This document shows positions 34,959 to 43,826 of a DNA stretch of 64,000 nt, one piece after another. The position numbers were made by a program, and so were the translations under genes. The notes under the pieces were generated by a model, which did not search any database, was not told where the DNA came from, and worked only from the letters and a program-made list of their open reading frames with translations. The stretch covers positions 124,001 through 188,000 of the forward strand of contig NZ_JAHLQO010000003.1 in the NCBI RefSeq assembly GCF_018919265.1, in the 5' to 3' direction. Source of the stretch: Peptoniphilus ovalis (GTDB taxonomy: Bacteria; Bacillota; Clostridia; Tissierellales; Peptoniphilaceae). The number at the start of each line of letters is the position of its first letter. Position 1 is the stretch's first letter.

Positions 34959-35965
34959 TATTTGAACAACCTTCCAATATCATTAAAAATTGTAACATAA
35001 ATCATTAAACTTATGAGAAGTGAAATTCCTATTAGTGTTATTCTTTGTTCTATTCTTTCATCAATGGGTCTTCCTATAATAGCTTCAATTAATAAAAAGA
35101 AAAACTTTCCACCATCAAGTGCAGGTATCGGTAATAAATTAAATACTCCTAGATTTATAGAAATAAGCCCTAGAATTTGCAAGAAATTTAGAAATCCTTT
35201 AGATGATTCTTGTCCAATAACTTGAACAACTCCAACAGGTCCTGATAAATATTCCATTTTAAAAGAACCTGAAAACATCATTTTTAAGCTCTGAAGAATT
35301 ACTTTTATCATATCGATTGTTCTTGTAAAACCATACTGAATAGATTTGAAAATAGAATGTTTGAGTTCAGTATTAATTCCTATTAAGTATCTATTGTTTT
35401 CTTTTGAAAATTCAGGAGTTAATTTTAGATTAATAATTTCATCATCTCTTTTAATTTTTAATTCAATACTATTATTTTTAGCATTTTGAATTATTTGATT
35501 TAAATCATGCAAATCTTTTACTTTTTGATTTGATGTTTCTAAAATTATATCTCCACTTCTAATTCCAGCAATTTCCGCAGGCGAACCAGCAATTACTTCA
35601 TTAACAAAATTAGAAGGATATCCTATTATAGAAAATATTAAAGTAAATGCCAAAAATCCCAAAATAAAATTCATTGATGCTCCTGCAAGTACAACTGCCA
35701 TTCTCTTTAATATACTTGCATTATTAAAAGACCTTGGATTTTCAGAATGTTCTTCTTCTCCTTCCATCGCCACATATCCGCCAATAGGTAGGGCTCTTAA
35801 ACTATATTTAGTTTCATCTGTTTCTTTTTGCAAAATTTTAGGTCCCATTCCAATGGAAAATTCATTTACTTGTATTCCAGATAATTTAGCCATCGAAAAG
35901 TGACCAAATTCATGAATCATAACAACAAGTAGAAAAACCATTAAGGAACTTATTAAAGTTATCAT
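34958..35965 (-). CDS. rseP: Site-2 metalloprotease RseP/RasP
   Basis: 335 residues, four membrane segments. The zinc site is HEFGH with His18, Glu19 and His22, and the third ligand region NLLPIPALDGG is near 280. A PDZ domain (about 110-190, VIAGSPAEIAGIRSGDIIL) lies between. These proteases cut membrane-embedded anti-sigma factors and signal-peptide remnants. The ATG follows GGAGG. Confidence 0.94.
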   Translation of the reverse strand: MITLISSLMVFLLVVMIHEFGHFSMAKLSGIQVNEFSIGMGPKILQKETDETKYSLRALPIGGYVAMEGEEEHSENPRSFNNASILKRMAVVLAGASMNFILGFLAFTLIFSIIGYPSNFVNEVIAGSPAEIAGIRSGDIILETSNQKVKDLHDLNQIIQNAKNNSIELKIKRDDEIINLKLTPEFSKENNRYLIGINTELKHSIFKSIQYGFTRTIDMIKVILQSLKMMFSGSFKMEYLSGPVGVVQVIGQESSKGFLNFLQILGLISINLGVFNLLPIPALDGGKFFFLLIEAIIGRPIDERIEQRITLIGISLLISLMIYVTIFNDIGRLFK

Positions 35966-35976
35966 TATTCCTCCAT

Positions 35977-36759
35977 CTAAATAAAGAAATACAAAAGATA
36001 TACAAAAGGGCTAATAAAAATAAGTGAATCAAATCTATCTAAAATGCCACCATGACCTGGTAGAAGTTTAGAATAGTCTTTTATACCTGTATATCTTTTT
36101 ATTTTGGAAGCAAATAAATCTCCAAATTGTCCAGAAATTGATGCTGCCAGTATTATAATTACAGAATACAGGTTTATAAAATAGCTTGAATTGTATCTAT
36201 TTAACATTATAAAATAAATTGATGTAATTATAATTGCAGAAATTGTTCCACCTATTGCACCCTCTACAGATTTATTGGGACTTACTCTTTCGATTAGTTT
36301 GTGTTTTCCAAACATTGATCCGATAAAATAAGCGAAAGTATCTGTGGAAAAAGAAATAATAAACGCTGCAATTATTAAATAAATGTCGTCAATATTTCCT
36401 AAAAGATTTAATAAAAATACTGTATAAAAATAAGAAAAATTAGTATACATATATTCTTCTATACTGTAATTTATAGAAACTATTAGACAAATAGAATTCA
36501 TTATAAAAAATAATATAACTGCATATATTAATTTAATTTCATAATAAGAAAATAAAAATGTTGCCAAAGCACCAATTAATAATGTCGGCAAATATAATTT
36601 AATATTCTTTTTCATAAAGGCATTATGTAGTTCTCTAATTGCTTCAAGGGTTAATATAAAAATAGAAATTTTAATAGCACTAAGTCCAAGATAAATTATA
36701 AAAATAATTAGTAAAATTCCAATAACGCCTGTAATAACTCTTTTATATAAATCTGACAA
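35977..36759 (-). CDS. cdsA: Phosphatidate cytidylyltransferase CdsA
   Basis: 260 residues, about seven or eight membrane helices. The C-terminal signature SPNKSVEGAIGG, GQFGDLFASKIKR and KLLPGHGGILDRFDSL is complete. It makes CDP-diacylglycerol for phospholipid synthesis, which PgsA (14858) then uses. The start is TTG, seven bases after GGAGG, and directly follows the uppS stop. Confidence 0.95.
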   Translation of the reverse strand: MSDLYKRVITGVIGILLIIFIIYLGLSAIKISIFILTLEAIRELHNAFMKKNIKLYLPTLLIGALATFLFSYYEIKLIYAVILFFIMNSICLIVSINYSIEEYMYTNFSYFYTVFLLNLLGNIDDIYLIIAAFIISFSTDTFAYFIGSMFGKHKLIERVSPNKSVEGAIGGTISAIIITSIYFIMLNRYNSSYFINLYSVIIILAASISGQFGDLFASKIKRYTGIKDYSKLLPGHGGILDRFDSLIFISPFVYLLYFFI

Positions 36760-37485
36760 TTACAAACCTCCAAATCTCCTATTGCGGTTTTGATAATCAT
36801 AAATAGCCTTATAGAATTCATTTTCATTAAAATCTGGCCATAGAATGTCTGAAAAATAAAATTCACTATAAGCTAATTGATATAATAAAAAATTTGAAAC
36901 TCTAAATTCTCCACTAGGTCTGATAAGTAAATCTAAATCAGATTGTCCCTTAGTATAAAGATAGTCCTTGAAAGTTTCTGTATTGATATCATCTATACTT
37001 ATTTTATTATCTCCAATATCTTTAACAATTTTTTTAGTTGCATCAACTATTTCAGTTTGTCCTCCATAGTTAAGTGCAATATTTAATATCATTTTATCAT
37101 TTGATTCAGTTCGCTGCAATGCATTATCTATTAACTTTACAATTGAGCTTGGGAATTTAGTATAATCTCCCAATACATTAATTTTTATATTATTTTTAAT
37201 AATTTTTTCTAGTTGATTTTTTATATAATAAGCTAATAAATCCATAAGTTTTGAAATTTCATCTTCTGGTCTTTTCCAATTTTCTGTTGAAAAAGCATAT
37301 AAAGTTAAGGATTTAATATTTAATTTATAGGCAGTTTCTACTATATCTATTACTCTTTTAGTGCCTTCTTTATGACCAAAAGTCCTTGGTAAGTTTCTCT
37401 TTTTTGCCCATCTTCCATTACCATCCATTATTATTCCAATATGAGATGGAATATTTTCAAAATCTAATTTATCGTAATAATTCAT
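36760..37485 (-). CDS. uppS: Isoprenyl transferase / undecaprenyl diphosphate synthase UppS
   Basis: 241 residues with IIMDGNGRWAKKRNLPRTFGHKEG (catalytic Asp21), FSTENWKRP and LLIRPSGEFRVSNFLLYQLAYSE-type blocks. It condenses eight IPP units on FPP to give the C55 lipid carrier used by MraY and MurG in this window. A terminator-like hairpin is 19 nt upstream of the ATG, which follows AAGGAG. Confidence 0.95.
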   Translation of the reverse strand: MNYYDKLDFENIPSHIGIIMDGNGRWAKKRNLPRTFGHKEGTKRVIDIVETAYKLNIKSLTLYAFSTENWKRPEDEISKLMDLLAYYIKNQLEKIIKNNIKINVLGDYTKFPSSIVKLIDNALQRTESNDKMILNIALNYGGQTEIVDATKKIVKDIGDNKISIDDINTETFKDYLYTKGQSDLDLLIRPSGEFRVSNFLLYQLAYSEFYFSDILWPDFNENEFYKAIYDYQNRNRRFGGL

Positions 37486-37495
37486 AAATCTCCTT

Positions 37496-37527
37496 AAAAA
37501 ATAAAGCCTTAGAGCGAATCTAAGGCT
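37496..37527 (-). terminator. Terminator-like hairpin between frr and uppS
   Basis: Nine-base-pair stem AGCCTTAGA/TCTAAGGCT (37505-37513 with 37519-37527), 5-nt loop, then TTTATTTTTT on the minus strand, running into the uppS ribosome site. Confidence 0.82.
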
Positions 37528-37532
37528 AAAAT

Positions 37533-38090
37533 TTAAATTTCCATAAGTTCTTTTTCTTTTGCTTCTTGAACTTCATCAATTTCTTTAATGTATTTATCAG
37601 TTAATTTTTGAATATCTTCTTCGTAAGAAACTTTGTCATCTTCAGAAATTTCTTTAGATTTTTCAGCTTTTTTAATTTCCTCCATTGCATCTCTTCTAAT
37701 ATTTCTAACAGAAACCTTAGCATCTTCTGCATTTTTACCAACAGTTTTAGCTAAATCTTTTCTTCTTTCTTCTGTTAGTTGAGGAATAACAAGTCTAATA
37801 ATCTTTCCATCATTAGAAGGAGTTATACCTAAATCAGATTTTAAAATAGCCTTTTCAATATCTTGAATTAAGTTTACATCCCATGGTTGAATTGCTAAAA
37901 GTCTTGGTTCAGGTGCCGATAAAGAAGCAACTTGGTTAAGTGGAGTTTGTTGACCATAATAATCAACAGTTACTCTATCAAGTAAACTTGTATTAGCACG
38001 TCCAGCTCTTATAGATTGAAGTGTTTCAGTAAGTGAGCTAACGGACTTTTTCATTCTACTTTCAGTATTCTTTTTTAGATCAGATATCAT
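37533..38090 (-). CDS. frr: Ribosome recycling factor
   Basis: 185 residues, the standard length, with [22 protein letters not shown] split over the usual N-terminal helix and hinge, and [21 protein letters not shown] near the C-terminus. RRF separates ribosomal subunits with EF-G after termination. The ATG follows GGAGG; the gene is in the conserved pyrH-frr order. Confidence 0.97.
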   Translation of the reverse strand: MISDLKKNTESRMKKSVSSLTETLQSIRAGRANTSLLDRVTVDYYGQQTPLNQVASLSAPEPRLLAIQPWDVNLIQDIEKAILKSDLGITPSNDGKIIRLVIPQLTEERRKDLAKTVGKNAEDAKVSVRNIRRDAMEEIKKAEKSKEISEDDKVSYEEDIQKLTDKYIKEIDEVQEAKEKELMEI

Positions 38091-38099
38091 AATATCCTC

Positions 38100-38804
38100 C
38101 TATTTTACATTAGTACCTATGTCTTCGCCGCATACAACTTTATACATTGCATCTTCCTCATCAATTCCAAAAACAATTAATGGAATGTTGTTGTCCATAC
38201 AAAGTGTAGTTGCTGTTGCATCCATAATTTTTAAATTTTTATTCAAAATTTCCCTATAACTTAAATTATCGTATTTTTTTGCATTCTCATTGAATTTAGG
38301 GTCGGAATCATAAATTCCATCAACGCCTTTTTTAGCAAGTAAAATCACATCTGCGTCAATTTCTGCCGCTCTAAGAGCAGCTGCAGTATCAGTTGAAAAA
38401 TAAGGATTTCCAACTCCTGCTGAAAATATAACAACACGTCCCTTTTCTAAGTGTCTAATAGCACGTCTTCTTATATAAGGTTCAGCAACTTGCTTCATTT
38501 CAATAGCAGTTTGAACACGAGTAATAACGCCTAATTTTTCTAAAGAATCTTGTAAAGCCAAAGCATTCATAACAGTTCCAAGCATACCCATATAATCTGA
38601 AGTAGCTCTGTCAATGTTGTTTTCGTCTCGACCTCTCCAGAAGTTTCCGCCTCCAACTACTATTCCTGTTTCCACGCCTAGATCATATATTTTTTTAACT
38701 TGTGTGGCAATTAAATTAATATACTCCATATCAATTCCTACAGAATTAGATCCTGCTAATGCTTCACCACTAAGTTTTAAAACAATTCTTTTATAGCTTG
38801 GCAT
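38100..38804 (-). CDS. pyrH: UMP kinase
   Basis: 234 residues of the amino-acid-kinase fold: [41 protein letters not shown] and the [20 protein letters not shown] segment. It phosphorylates UMP to UDP and is a hexamer controlled by GTP and UTP in other bacteria. The start follows GGAGG; the gene is in the rpsB-tsf-pyrH-frr operon. Confidence 0.96.
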   Translation of the reverse strand: MPSYKRIVLKLSGEALAGSNSVGIDMEYINLIATQVKKIYDLGVETGIVVGGGNFWRGRDENNIDRATSDYMGMLGTVMNALALQDSLEKLGVITRVQTAIEMKQVAEPYIRRRAIRHLEKGRVVIFSAGVGNPYFSTDTAAALRAAEIDADVILLAKKGVDGIYDSDPKFNENAKKYDNLSYREILNKNLKIMDATATTLCMDNNIPLIVFGIDEEDAMYKVVCGEDIGTNVK

Positions 38805-38820
38805 TTACTCCTCCTAATAA

Positions 38821-39465
38821 TTATTTAATTTGTGCTGCTACTTCTGCTGCAAAGTCTTCTTCTCTTTTTTCTAGACCTTCTCCAACTTCGTATCTAACAA
38901 ATCTTCTAATTTTGATATTTTCACCAATTTTAGCAATTAAATCATTAAGAAGTTCTCCAACTTTTTTGTCTGGATCTTTGATGAAGTTTTGATCAAGTAG
39001 AACAATTTCTTCATAGAATTTTTCAAGTCTACCTTCAACCATTTTTTCAATAATGTGCTCTGGTTTGTTTTCTCCTCTAGCTTGTTCAGTTAAAACTTCT
39101 CTTTCGTGTTGTAATTCTTCTTCTGGAACTTCATCACGAGTTACATATTTAGGAGCTACTGCTGCAATTTGCATAGCTACATCTTTAACAAAAGCTTTAA
39201 AATCCTCATTTTTTGCAACAAAGTCAGTTTCGGAGTTAACTTCTACAAGAACTCCAATTCTTCCACCGTGAATATAAGCTTCAACAATACCTTCTGATGC
39301 TATTCTAGAAGATTTTTTTGCTGCAGAAGCCAGTCCCTTTTCTCTTAGAAAGTCAATGGCTTTATCCATATTGCCATCAGTTTCTTGTAAAGCCTTTTTA
39401 CAATCCATCATTCCTGCGCCAGTTTTTTCTCTTAATTCTTTAATAAGTGCTGCTGTAATTGCCAT
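38821..39465 (-). CDS. tsf: Translation elongation factor Ts (short form)
   Basis: 214 residues: N-terminal UBA-like domain ([20 protein letters not shown]), then [13 protein letters not shown], the contact that displaces magnesium from EF-Tu. It is shorter than the 280-295 residues of Escherichia coli or B. subtilis, so one of the two core repeats appears reduced, as in the short Thermus type. It catalyses nucleotide exchange on EF-Tu. The ATG follows GAGGAG. A hairpin separates it from rpsB. Confidence 0.94.
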   Translation of the reverse strand: MAITAALIKELREKTGAGMMDCKKALQETDGNMDKAIDFLREKGLASAAKKSSRIASEGIVEAYIHGGRIGVLVEVNSETDFVAKNEDFKAFVKDVAMQIAAVAPKYVTRDEVPEEELQHEREVLTEQARGENKPEHIIEKMVEGRLEKFYEEIVLLDQNFIKDPDKKVGELLNDLIAKIGENIKIRRFVRYEVGEGLEKREEDFAAEVAAQIK

Positions 39466-39489
39466 ATTAATCCACTCCTCATTTATTTT

Positions 39490-39527
39490 AAAAAAAGAGA
39501 GTTATAAAGGATTACTTTAGAACTCTC
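39490..39527 (-). terminator. Terminator-like hairpin between rpsB and tsf
   Basis: Outer stem GAGAGTT/AACTCTC (39497-39503 with 39521-39527) and inner stem TAAAG/CTTTA, then seven T on the minus strand. tsf starts 31 nt downstream. Confidence 0.8.
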
Positions 39528-39537
39528 AAAATATATC

Positions 39538-40329
39538 TTACTCTTCTGTAGTTTCTTCTTCAGAGTTTTCTTCTTCAGATTCTTCTACTGAAACTTCTTG
39601 TTCAGATTCATCATAATCATTTACTTTTTCATCATCTTCAATTTGATTACCTTGATTGCCCTCGATAACTGCATTAGCAATAGTTTCAGTGATTAATTTA
39701 ACTGCTCTAATAGCATCATCATTTCCAGGAATAGGTATATCTAATTCATCAGGATCACAATTAGTATCAACAATTCCAATTACAGGAATTCCTAGGATAT
39801 GTGCTTCTTTAACTGCAATCTTTTCTTTTTTAGGATCTACTACAAATAGAGCTTGTGGCATACCCTTCATATCCTTAATTCCACCAAGGAATTTTTCTAA
39901 TTTTTCTCTTTCGTGAAGAAGTTGAGCAACTTCTTTTTTAGGAAGAACATCGAAAGTTCCATTTTCTTCCATTTCATATAACTTATAAAGTCTATCAATT
40001 CTATTTTTGATAGTTTTATAGTTTGTTAAAAGACCACCTAACCATCTTTGGTTAATGTATGGCATTCCACATTTAGTTGCTTCTTTTTCAATTGCATCTT
40101 GAGCTTGTTTTTTAGTTCCTACAAATAAGATTTCTCCATTATTTGCTGCAACTTCTCTTACAAAATCATAAGCTTCTTCAACTTTTTTTACTGTTTTTTG
40201 AAGATCTATGATATAAATTCCGTTTCTTTCTGTGAAGATGAATTTCTTCATTTTAGGATTCCATCTTCTAGTTTGGTGTCCAAAGTGTACACCGGCTTCT
40301 AATAAGTTTTTCATTGATATTACTGACAT
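39538..40329 (-). CDS. rpsB: 30S ribosomal protein S2
   Basis: 263 residues with [43 protein letters not shown] and [23 protein letters not shown]. The last 40 residues are a strongly acidic tail (Glu/Asp/Ser) beyond the usual core. S2 is a late-binding 30S protein. The gene has its own promoter, a structured leader and a nine-codon ORF directly upstream; the ATG follows GGAGG by eight bases. Confidence 0.97.
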   Translation of the reverse strand: MSVISMKNLLEAGVHFGHQTRRWNPKMKKFIFTERNGIYIIDLQKTVKKVEEAYDFVREVAANNGEILFVGTKKQAQDAIEKEATKCGMPYINQRWLGGLLTNYKTIKNRIDRLYKLYEMEENGTFDVLPKKEVAQLLHEREKLEKFLGGIKDMKGMPQALFVVDPKKEKIAVKEAHILGIPVIGIVDTNCDPDELDIPIPGNDDAIRAVKLITETIANAVIEGNQGNQIEDDEKVNDYDESEQEVSVEESEEENSEEETTEE

Positions 40330-40359
40330 TTAAGCCACCTCCGTGTTTTTTTCCTCCAT
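40330..40359 (-). CDS. Possible nine-codon leader ORF before rpsB
   Basis: ATG at 40359 reads MEEKNTEVA and stops with TAA whose last base is immediately followed by the rpsB ATG (TAAATG). AGGTGA lies five bases before this ATG. The mini-ORF contains the rpsB ribosome site, so its translation would cover or couple to rpsB initiation. It may also be a chance ORF spanning two tandem ribosome-binding sites. Confidence 0.35.
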   Translation of the reverse strand: MEEKNTEVA

Positions 40360-40370
40360 TTTCTTCACCT

Positions 40371-40402
40371 AATAAGAGGACTATATAAGCAACTCTCTTA
40401 TT
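40371..40402 (-). promoter_or_regulatory. rpsB leader stem-loop
   Basis: Stem AATAAGAG/CTCTTATT (40371-40378 with 40395-40402) with a 16-nt loop, in the roughly 100-nt leader between the promoter and rpsB. It could be an S2 regulatory site, as ribosomal-protein leaders often are; this is by position only. Confidence 0.4.
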
Positions 40403-40435
40403 ATCCAAAAATGTGTGTATTAGTTACCGGATAAA

Positions 40436-40464
40436 AGTATATCATAGCGAAAAATATTTTTCAA
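40436..40464 (-). promoter_or_regulatory. rpsB operon promoter
   Basis: On the minus strand, TTGAAA (plus 40459-40464), 17-bp spacer, TATACT (plus 40436-40441), just after the ftsZ terminator. Confidence 0.8.
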
Positions 40465-40490
40465 TAAATACTTTTAACACAGTTATATAT

Positions 40491-40518
40491 TTAAAAAGCG
40501 GTGCTTTAAACACCGCTT
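40491..40518 (-). terminator. Terminator after ftsZ
   Basis: Stem AAGCGGTG/CACCGCTT (40496-40503 with 40511-40518), 7-nt loop, short T-run on the minus strand. Confidence 0.85.
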
Positions 40519-40524
40519 AAATAA

Positions 40525-41619
40525 TTATTTATTTCTATTAATTCTTAAAAAAGATGGGATTTTAAGTTCTCCATTATCTTCTTCAACTTCATTTCTATTT
40601 TCTGAAATGGGAGTTCTAGTATTATTAGCCTCGAACTTATTATCTTTTTTCTTTTTATCATCTTTATATTGATCAAATTCAGTTGCTATAACTGTAATCT
40701 TAACTTGATCTTTAAGTGATTCATCAATTCCTGCACCAAAGATGATATTTGCATCTTCAGATACACAGTCTCTAATTAAATCAGCTGCTTCATTAACTTC
40801 AAAGATTCCTAGATCAGAACCTGCAGTGATGTTAAGAAGTACTGACTTAGCACCTTCAATTGACGTTTCTAATAGAGGAGAATTAATTGCAAGCTTTGCT
40901 GCTTCTGTTGCTCTATCATCACCTGATGCAAGACCTATACCCATATGTGCAACGCCTTTGTCATACATAATTGTCTTAACATCGGCAAAGTCAAGGTTGA
41001 TTAAGTTTGGAACTGAAATTAAATCAGATATACCTTGGATACCTTGTTTTAAGATATCGTCAGCCATTTCAAAAGCTTGTGAGAAGCTAGTCTTTTTATC
41101 AGCAATGCTTAGAAGTCTATCATTTGGAATTATAACAAGTGTGTCAACTTTCCCTTTAAGAGCATTTATTCCCTTTTCAGCAGATTGAGCTCTTTTACGT
41201 CCTTCAAATGTAAATGGTTTAGTAACTACACCTACAGTAAGTAATCCTAATTCTTTAGCAACATCAGCTATAATAGGAGCTGCTCCTGTACCAGTTCCAC
41301 CACCCATTCCTGCTGTAATAAATACCATGTCAGCACCTTCAAGGGCTTCTCTTATTTCGTCTCTAGATTCTTCTGCTGCTTCTTCTCCAACTTCTGGGTT
41401 AGCTCCAGCACCAAGTCCTTTAGTAGCTTTTTCTCCAATTTGTATTTTTTCTTCAGCAAGTGAATTTTTTAAAGCTTGCTTGTCAGTATTACAAACTAAG
41501 AATTCAACACCTTTAACACCGGCATTAATCATTCTATTTACAGCATTGTTTCCGCCTCCGCCAACTCCGATAACTTTGATTTTGGCGAAATCATCTTGGT
41601 CCATATCGAATTCCAACAT
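40525..41619 (-). CDS. ftsZ: Cell division protein FtsZ
   Basis: 364 residues from the ATG at 41619 ([10 protein letters not shown]), six bases after GAGGAGG; upstream ATGs at 41634 and 41625 lie in or against that site. The GTPase domain has [15 protein letters not shown] and the tubulin signature [10 protein letters not shown] near residue 105. A variable linker and the conserved C-terminal tail ending [11 protein letters not shown] (the FtsA/SepF-binding peptide) are present. FtsZ forms the division ring. No ftsA lies next to it; it has its own promoter and terminator. Confidence 0.97.
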   Translation of the reverse strand: MLEFDMDQDDFAKIKVIGVGGGGNNAVNRMINAGVKGVEFLVCNTDKQALKNSLAEEKIQIGEKATKGLGAGANPEVGEEAAEESRDEIREALEGADMVFITAGMGGGTGTGAAPIIADVAKELGLLTVGVVTKPFTFEGRKRAQSAEKGINALKGKVDTLVIIPNDRLLSIADKKTSFSQAFEMADDILKQGIQGISDLISVPNLINLDFADVKTIMYDKGVAHMGIGLASGDDRATEAAKLAINSPLLETSIEGAKSVLLNITAGSDLGIFEVNEAADLIRDCVSEDANIIFGAGIDESLKDQVKITVIATEFDQYKDDKKKKDNKFEANNTRTPISENRNEVEEDNGELKIPSFLRINRNK

Positions 41620-41671
41620 AAACATCCTCCTCATATACTAAATTTAATTATTTTTATATCTATTACTCTTA

Positions 41672-41700
41672 TTTTATAGAAAATTAGCCAAATAGTCAAT
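41672..41700 (-). promoter_or_regulatory. ftsZ promoter
   Basis: On the minus strand, TTGACT (plus 41695-41700), 17-bp spacer, TAAAAT (plus 41672-41677), in the gap between ftsQ and ftsZ. Confidence 0.7.
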
Positions 41701-41733
41701 ATATAAAGCTTCTAAATATGACATAAGCTTATT

Positions 41734-42573
41734 TTAAACATTTTCTTTTGACTTTTCTACATATCTTTTATCTTTGTCATCATTTTTATCATCTGATGAT
41801 TTATTTTTTTCACTGTCATCAGTTATTAAAATTGGATTTTCTCCCTTTTCCATTTGAATTGTTAATGCATTCTTATCCGTATTTTTAATATCTTCAAGAA
41901 TAAGAGAAAGCATTTTTAATTTATAAGAAATATTTGAATAAGATCCAAATTCAATTTTTATTCCATCTATTGTTACAAAAGTTGCTATTGAGTCAAGAAG
42001 CTCTATATCTTTTATATTTCCTTGAAGTTTGTAATCTGGATTTTTTAGTTCTATTAAGAGATTTTTCTTTTCTTCATCTTCTTTGAAATTTAAAATATAT
42101 TTTCCAGGTTGAGGATCTTCAACATTTAATCCAATGAGATTAATTAAATTTTCTGATTTTGAATCGCTATTTTCAAGAATTCTAAATTCCTCATCAACTA
42201 ATAAATACTCACTTGATTCAATTTGATAGTAAGGCGTTCTTTCTTTAACAATTATCTTCACATCTCCACCAAGACTGTATTTAATATCTGCATCTTTTAT
42301 GTAAGGAATGTTTTTTATATTTGAAATTCTATCTTTTTTAGCAACTTCAAAATATTTATTGCCTCTCTCGATTCCCGCAGCCTTTTTTATTTCACTTATG
42401 CTAACTTTATTATTACCTTCTACTATTACATTTGAAATATTAAAAATATTTGAATTTCTCAATGCAAATATAATTAGGTAAGTAAAAAGAAAAAGCATAA
42501 AAAATCTCGAGAAGATTCTAAAATATCTCTTTCTTTTATTTAGTTTTCTTCTAGGTTTTCTATGCTTTTCCAT
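41734..42573 (-). CDS. ftsQ: Cell division protein FtsQ/DivIB
   Basis: 279 residues: basic cytoplasmic N-terminus (about 1-18), one membrane helix (about 22-42), a POTRA domain (FNISNVIVEGNNKVSISEIKKAAGI) and a beta-rich extracellular part, ending in a charged Lys/Asp tail. DivIB/FtsQ is part of the FtsQLB complex that activates septal synthesis; ftsL is also in this cluster. It lies 4 nt after murG. In clostridia the name DivIB is equally used. Confidence 0.88.
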   Translation of the reverse strand: MEKHRKPRRKLNKRKRYFRIFSRFFMLFLFTYLIIFALRNSNIFNISNVIVEGNNKVSISEIKKAAGIERGNKYFEVAKKDRISNIKNIPYIKDADIKYSLGGDVKIIVKERTPYYQIESSEYLLVDEEFRILENSDSKSENLINLIGLNVEDPQPGKYILNFKEDEEKKNLLIELKNPDYKLQGNIKDIELLDSIATFVTIDGIKIEFGSYSNISYKLKMLSLILEDIKNTDKNALTIQMEKGENPILITDDSEKNKSSDDKNDDKDKRYVEKSKENV

Positions 42574-42577
42574 AAAA

Positions 42578-43657
42578 TCACTTTAATAATATTTCTACAA
42601 TTTTAGAAACGGCGTCAGGACTTGCCATTTTCTTAGAGTTGTCAGCCATCAAACTTCTTTCTTTGTCATTATTTAAAATCTTATTTATGCTTTCAAGAAG
42701 AGCTTTGCCATTAAAGTCCTTTTCTTCAATGACAGAACTTGCTCCCATATTACTGTAGCTTTTTGCGTTAAAAAATTGATGATTTCCTGCAGTGTATGCC
42801 TTTGGAATCAAAATTGATGCTATTCCAACTGCTGAAATTTCTGCAAGAGTCATAGCTGAAGAAGAAGCTATGACTAAATCAGCACTTGATAGATAATCTG
42901 AAACTCTATGTGTATAATCAAGTATCTCTACATTTTCAGGTATTTCTTTTACTCTTTTCATAAAGTCTTCGTAATGATCTCTTCCCGTAACATGAGTTAA
43001 TTTAAATGGTATATCTTCTCCAGAGTTTATTATTTCTATTATTGCATCATTTGTGGATTCTTGTCCTCCACTACCTCCAAAGGAGAATACAAATTTTTCT
43101 TCATTTTTAATACCTAATTGCTCTCTAGATTTTTCTTTATCTATATGTGAGAATACTTCTCTAATAGGATTTCCAGTAAATATAATATTTTTATTGTTCA
43201 AATATTTTTTTGCTTCTAAAAAGTTTATAAAAACGTAATCTGCTTTTCTAGCTAGTATTTTATTAGTCTTTCCAGGATAAGCATTTTGTTCTTGAATTGC
43301 CGTCTTAATCTTTTTTTGTTGAGCTTTAAATACAATTGGCGCACATACATATCCACCTGTTCCGATTACAATATCAGGTTTAAATTCATTTATAATTTTG
43401 CTACATTCATTAATTCCCTTTAATAAATTAAAAAAGGTAATAACTGTATCTCTGTTTAGCTTTCTTCTTGGAAGACCTGATATATCAATTCCTCTGAATT
43501 CATATCCGTATTTATTTGCAAGCTCTTCCTCTAAAGATCCTTTTTTCCCAACATAGAGAATCTCTGCATCTTTGTCTTCTTTTTTTAATTCATCACCAAT
43601 TGCGAGAGCTGGATAAATATGTCCACCAGTCCCCCCACCTGATAAAATATATTTCAT
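42578..43657 (-). CDS. murG: UDP-GlcNAc:lipid I N-acetylglucosaminyltransferase MurG
   Basis: 359 residues, GT-B fold. N-terminal SGGGTGGHIYPALAIG (residues 6-21), GTGGYVCAP, and the C-terminal ASSSAMTLAEISAVGIASILIPK donor site with HQFFNAK. It adds GlcNAc to lipid I to give lipid II on the inner membrane face. It has its own promoter and the ATG follows GGGG. The usual murC and murB neighbours are absent. Confidence 0.96.
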   Translation of the reverse strand: MKYILSGGGTGGHIYPALAIGDELKKEDKDAEILYVGKKGSLEEELANKYGYEFRGIDISGLPRRKLNRDTVITFFNLLKGINECSKIINEFKPDIVIGTGGYVCAPIVFKAQQKKIKTAIQEQNAYPGKTNKILARKADYVFINFLEAKKYLNNKNIIFTGNPIREVFSHIDKEKSREQLGIKNEEKFVFSFGGSGGQESTNDAIIEIINSGEDIPFKLTHVTGRDHYEDFMKRVKEIPENVEILDYTHRVSDYLSSADLVIASSSAMTLAEISAVGIASILIPKAYTAGNHQFFNAKSYSNMGASSVIEEKDFNGKALLESINKILNNDKERSLMADNSKKMASPDAVSKIVEILLK

Positions 43658-43704
43658 TTACTAAATCCCCTTTATTAATATCATTATTAATGTTACTATT
43701 AGGT

Positions 43705-43733
43705 ATTATACACAGTTTTAGTTCAAATGACAA
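43705..43733 (-). promoter_or_regulatory. murG-ftsQ promoter
   Basis: On the minus strand, TTGTCA (plus 43728-43733), 17-bp spacer, TATAAT (plus 43705-43710), downstream of the ftsW terminator. Confidence 0.8.
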
Positions 43734-43791
43734 ATAGCTACATACTAAGTTATACTTTCATTTTATATACAATTGTTTTTATATTGAATCC

Positions 43792-43819
43792 AAAAAAAGC
43801 ACAAAATAAATTGTGCTTT
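43792..43819 (-). terminator. Terminator after ftsW
   Basis: Stem AAAGCACAA/TTGTGCTTT (43796-43804 with 43811-43819), 6-nt loop, then a run of T on the minus strand. It closes the mraZ-ftsW unit. Confidence 0.85.
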
Positions 43820-43826
43820 TTATATT

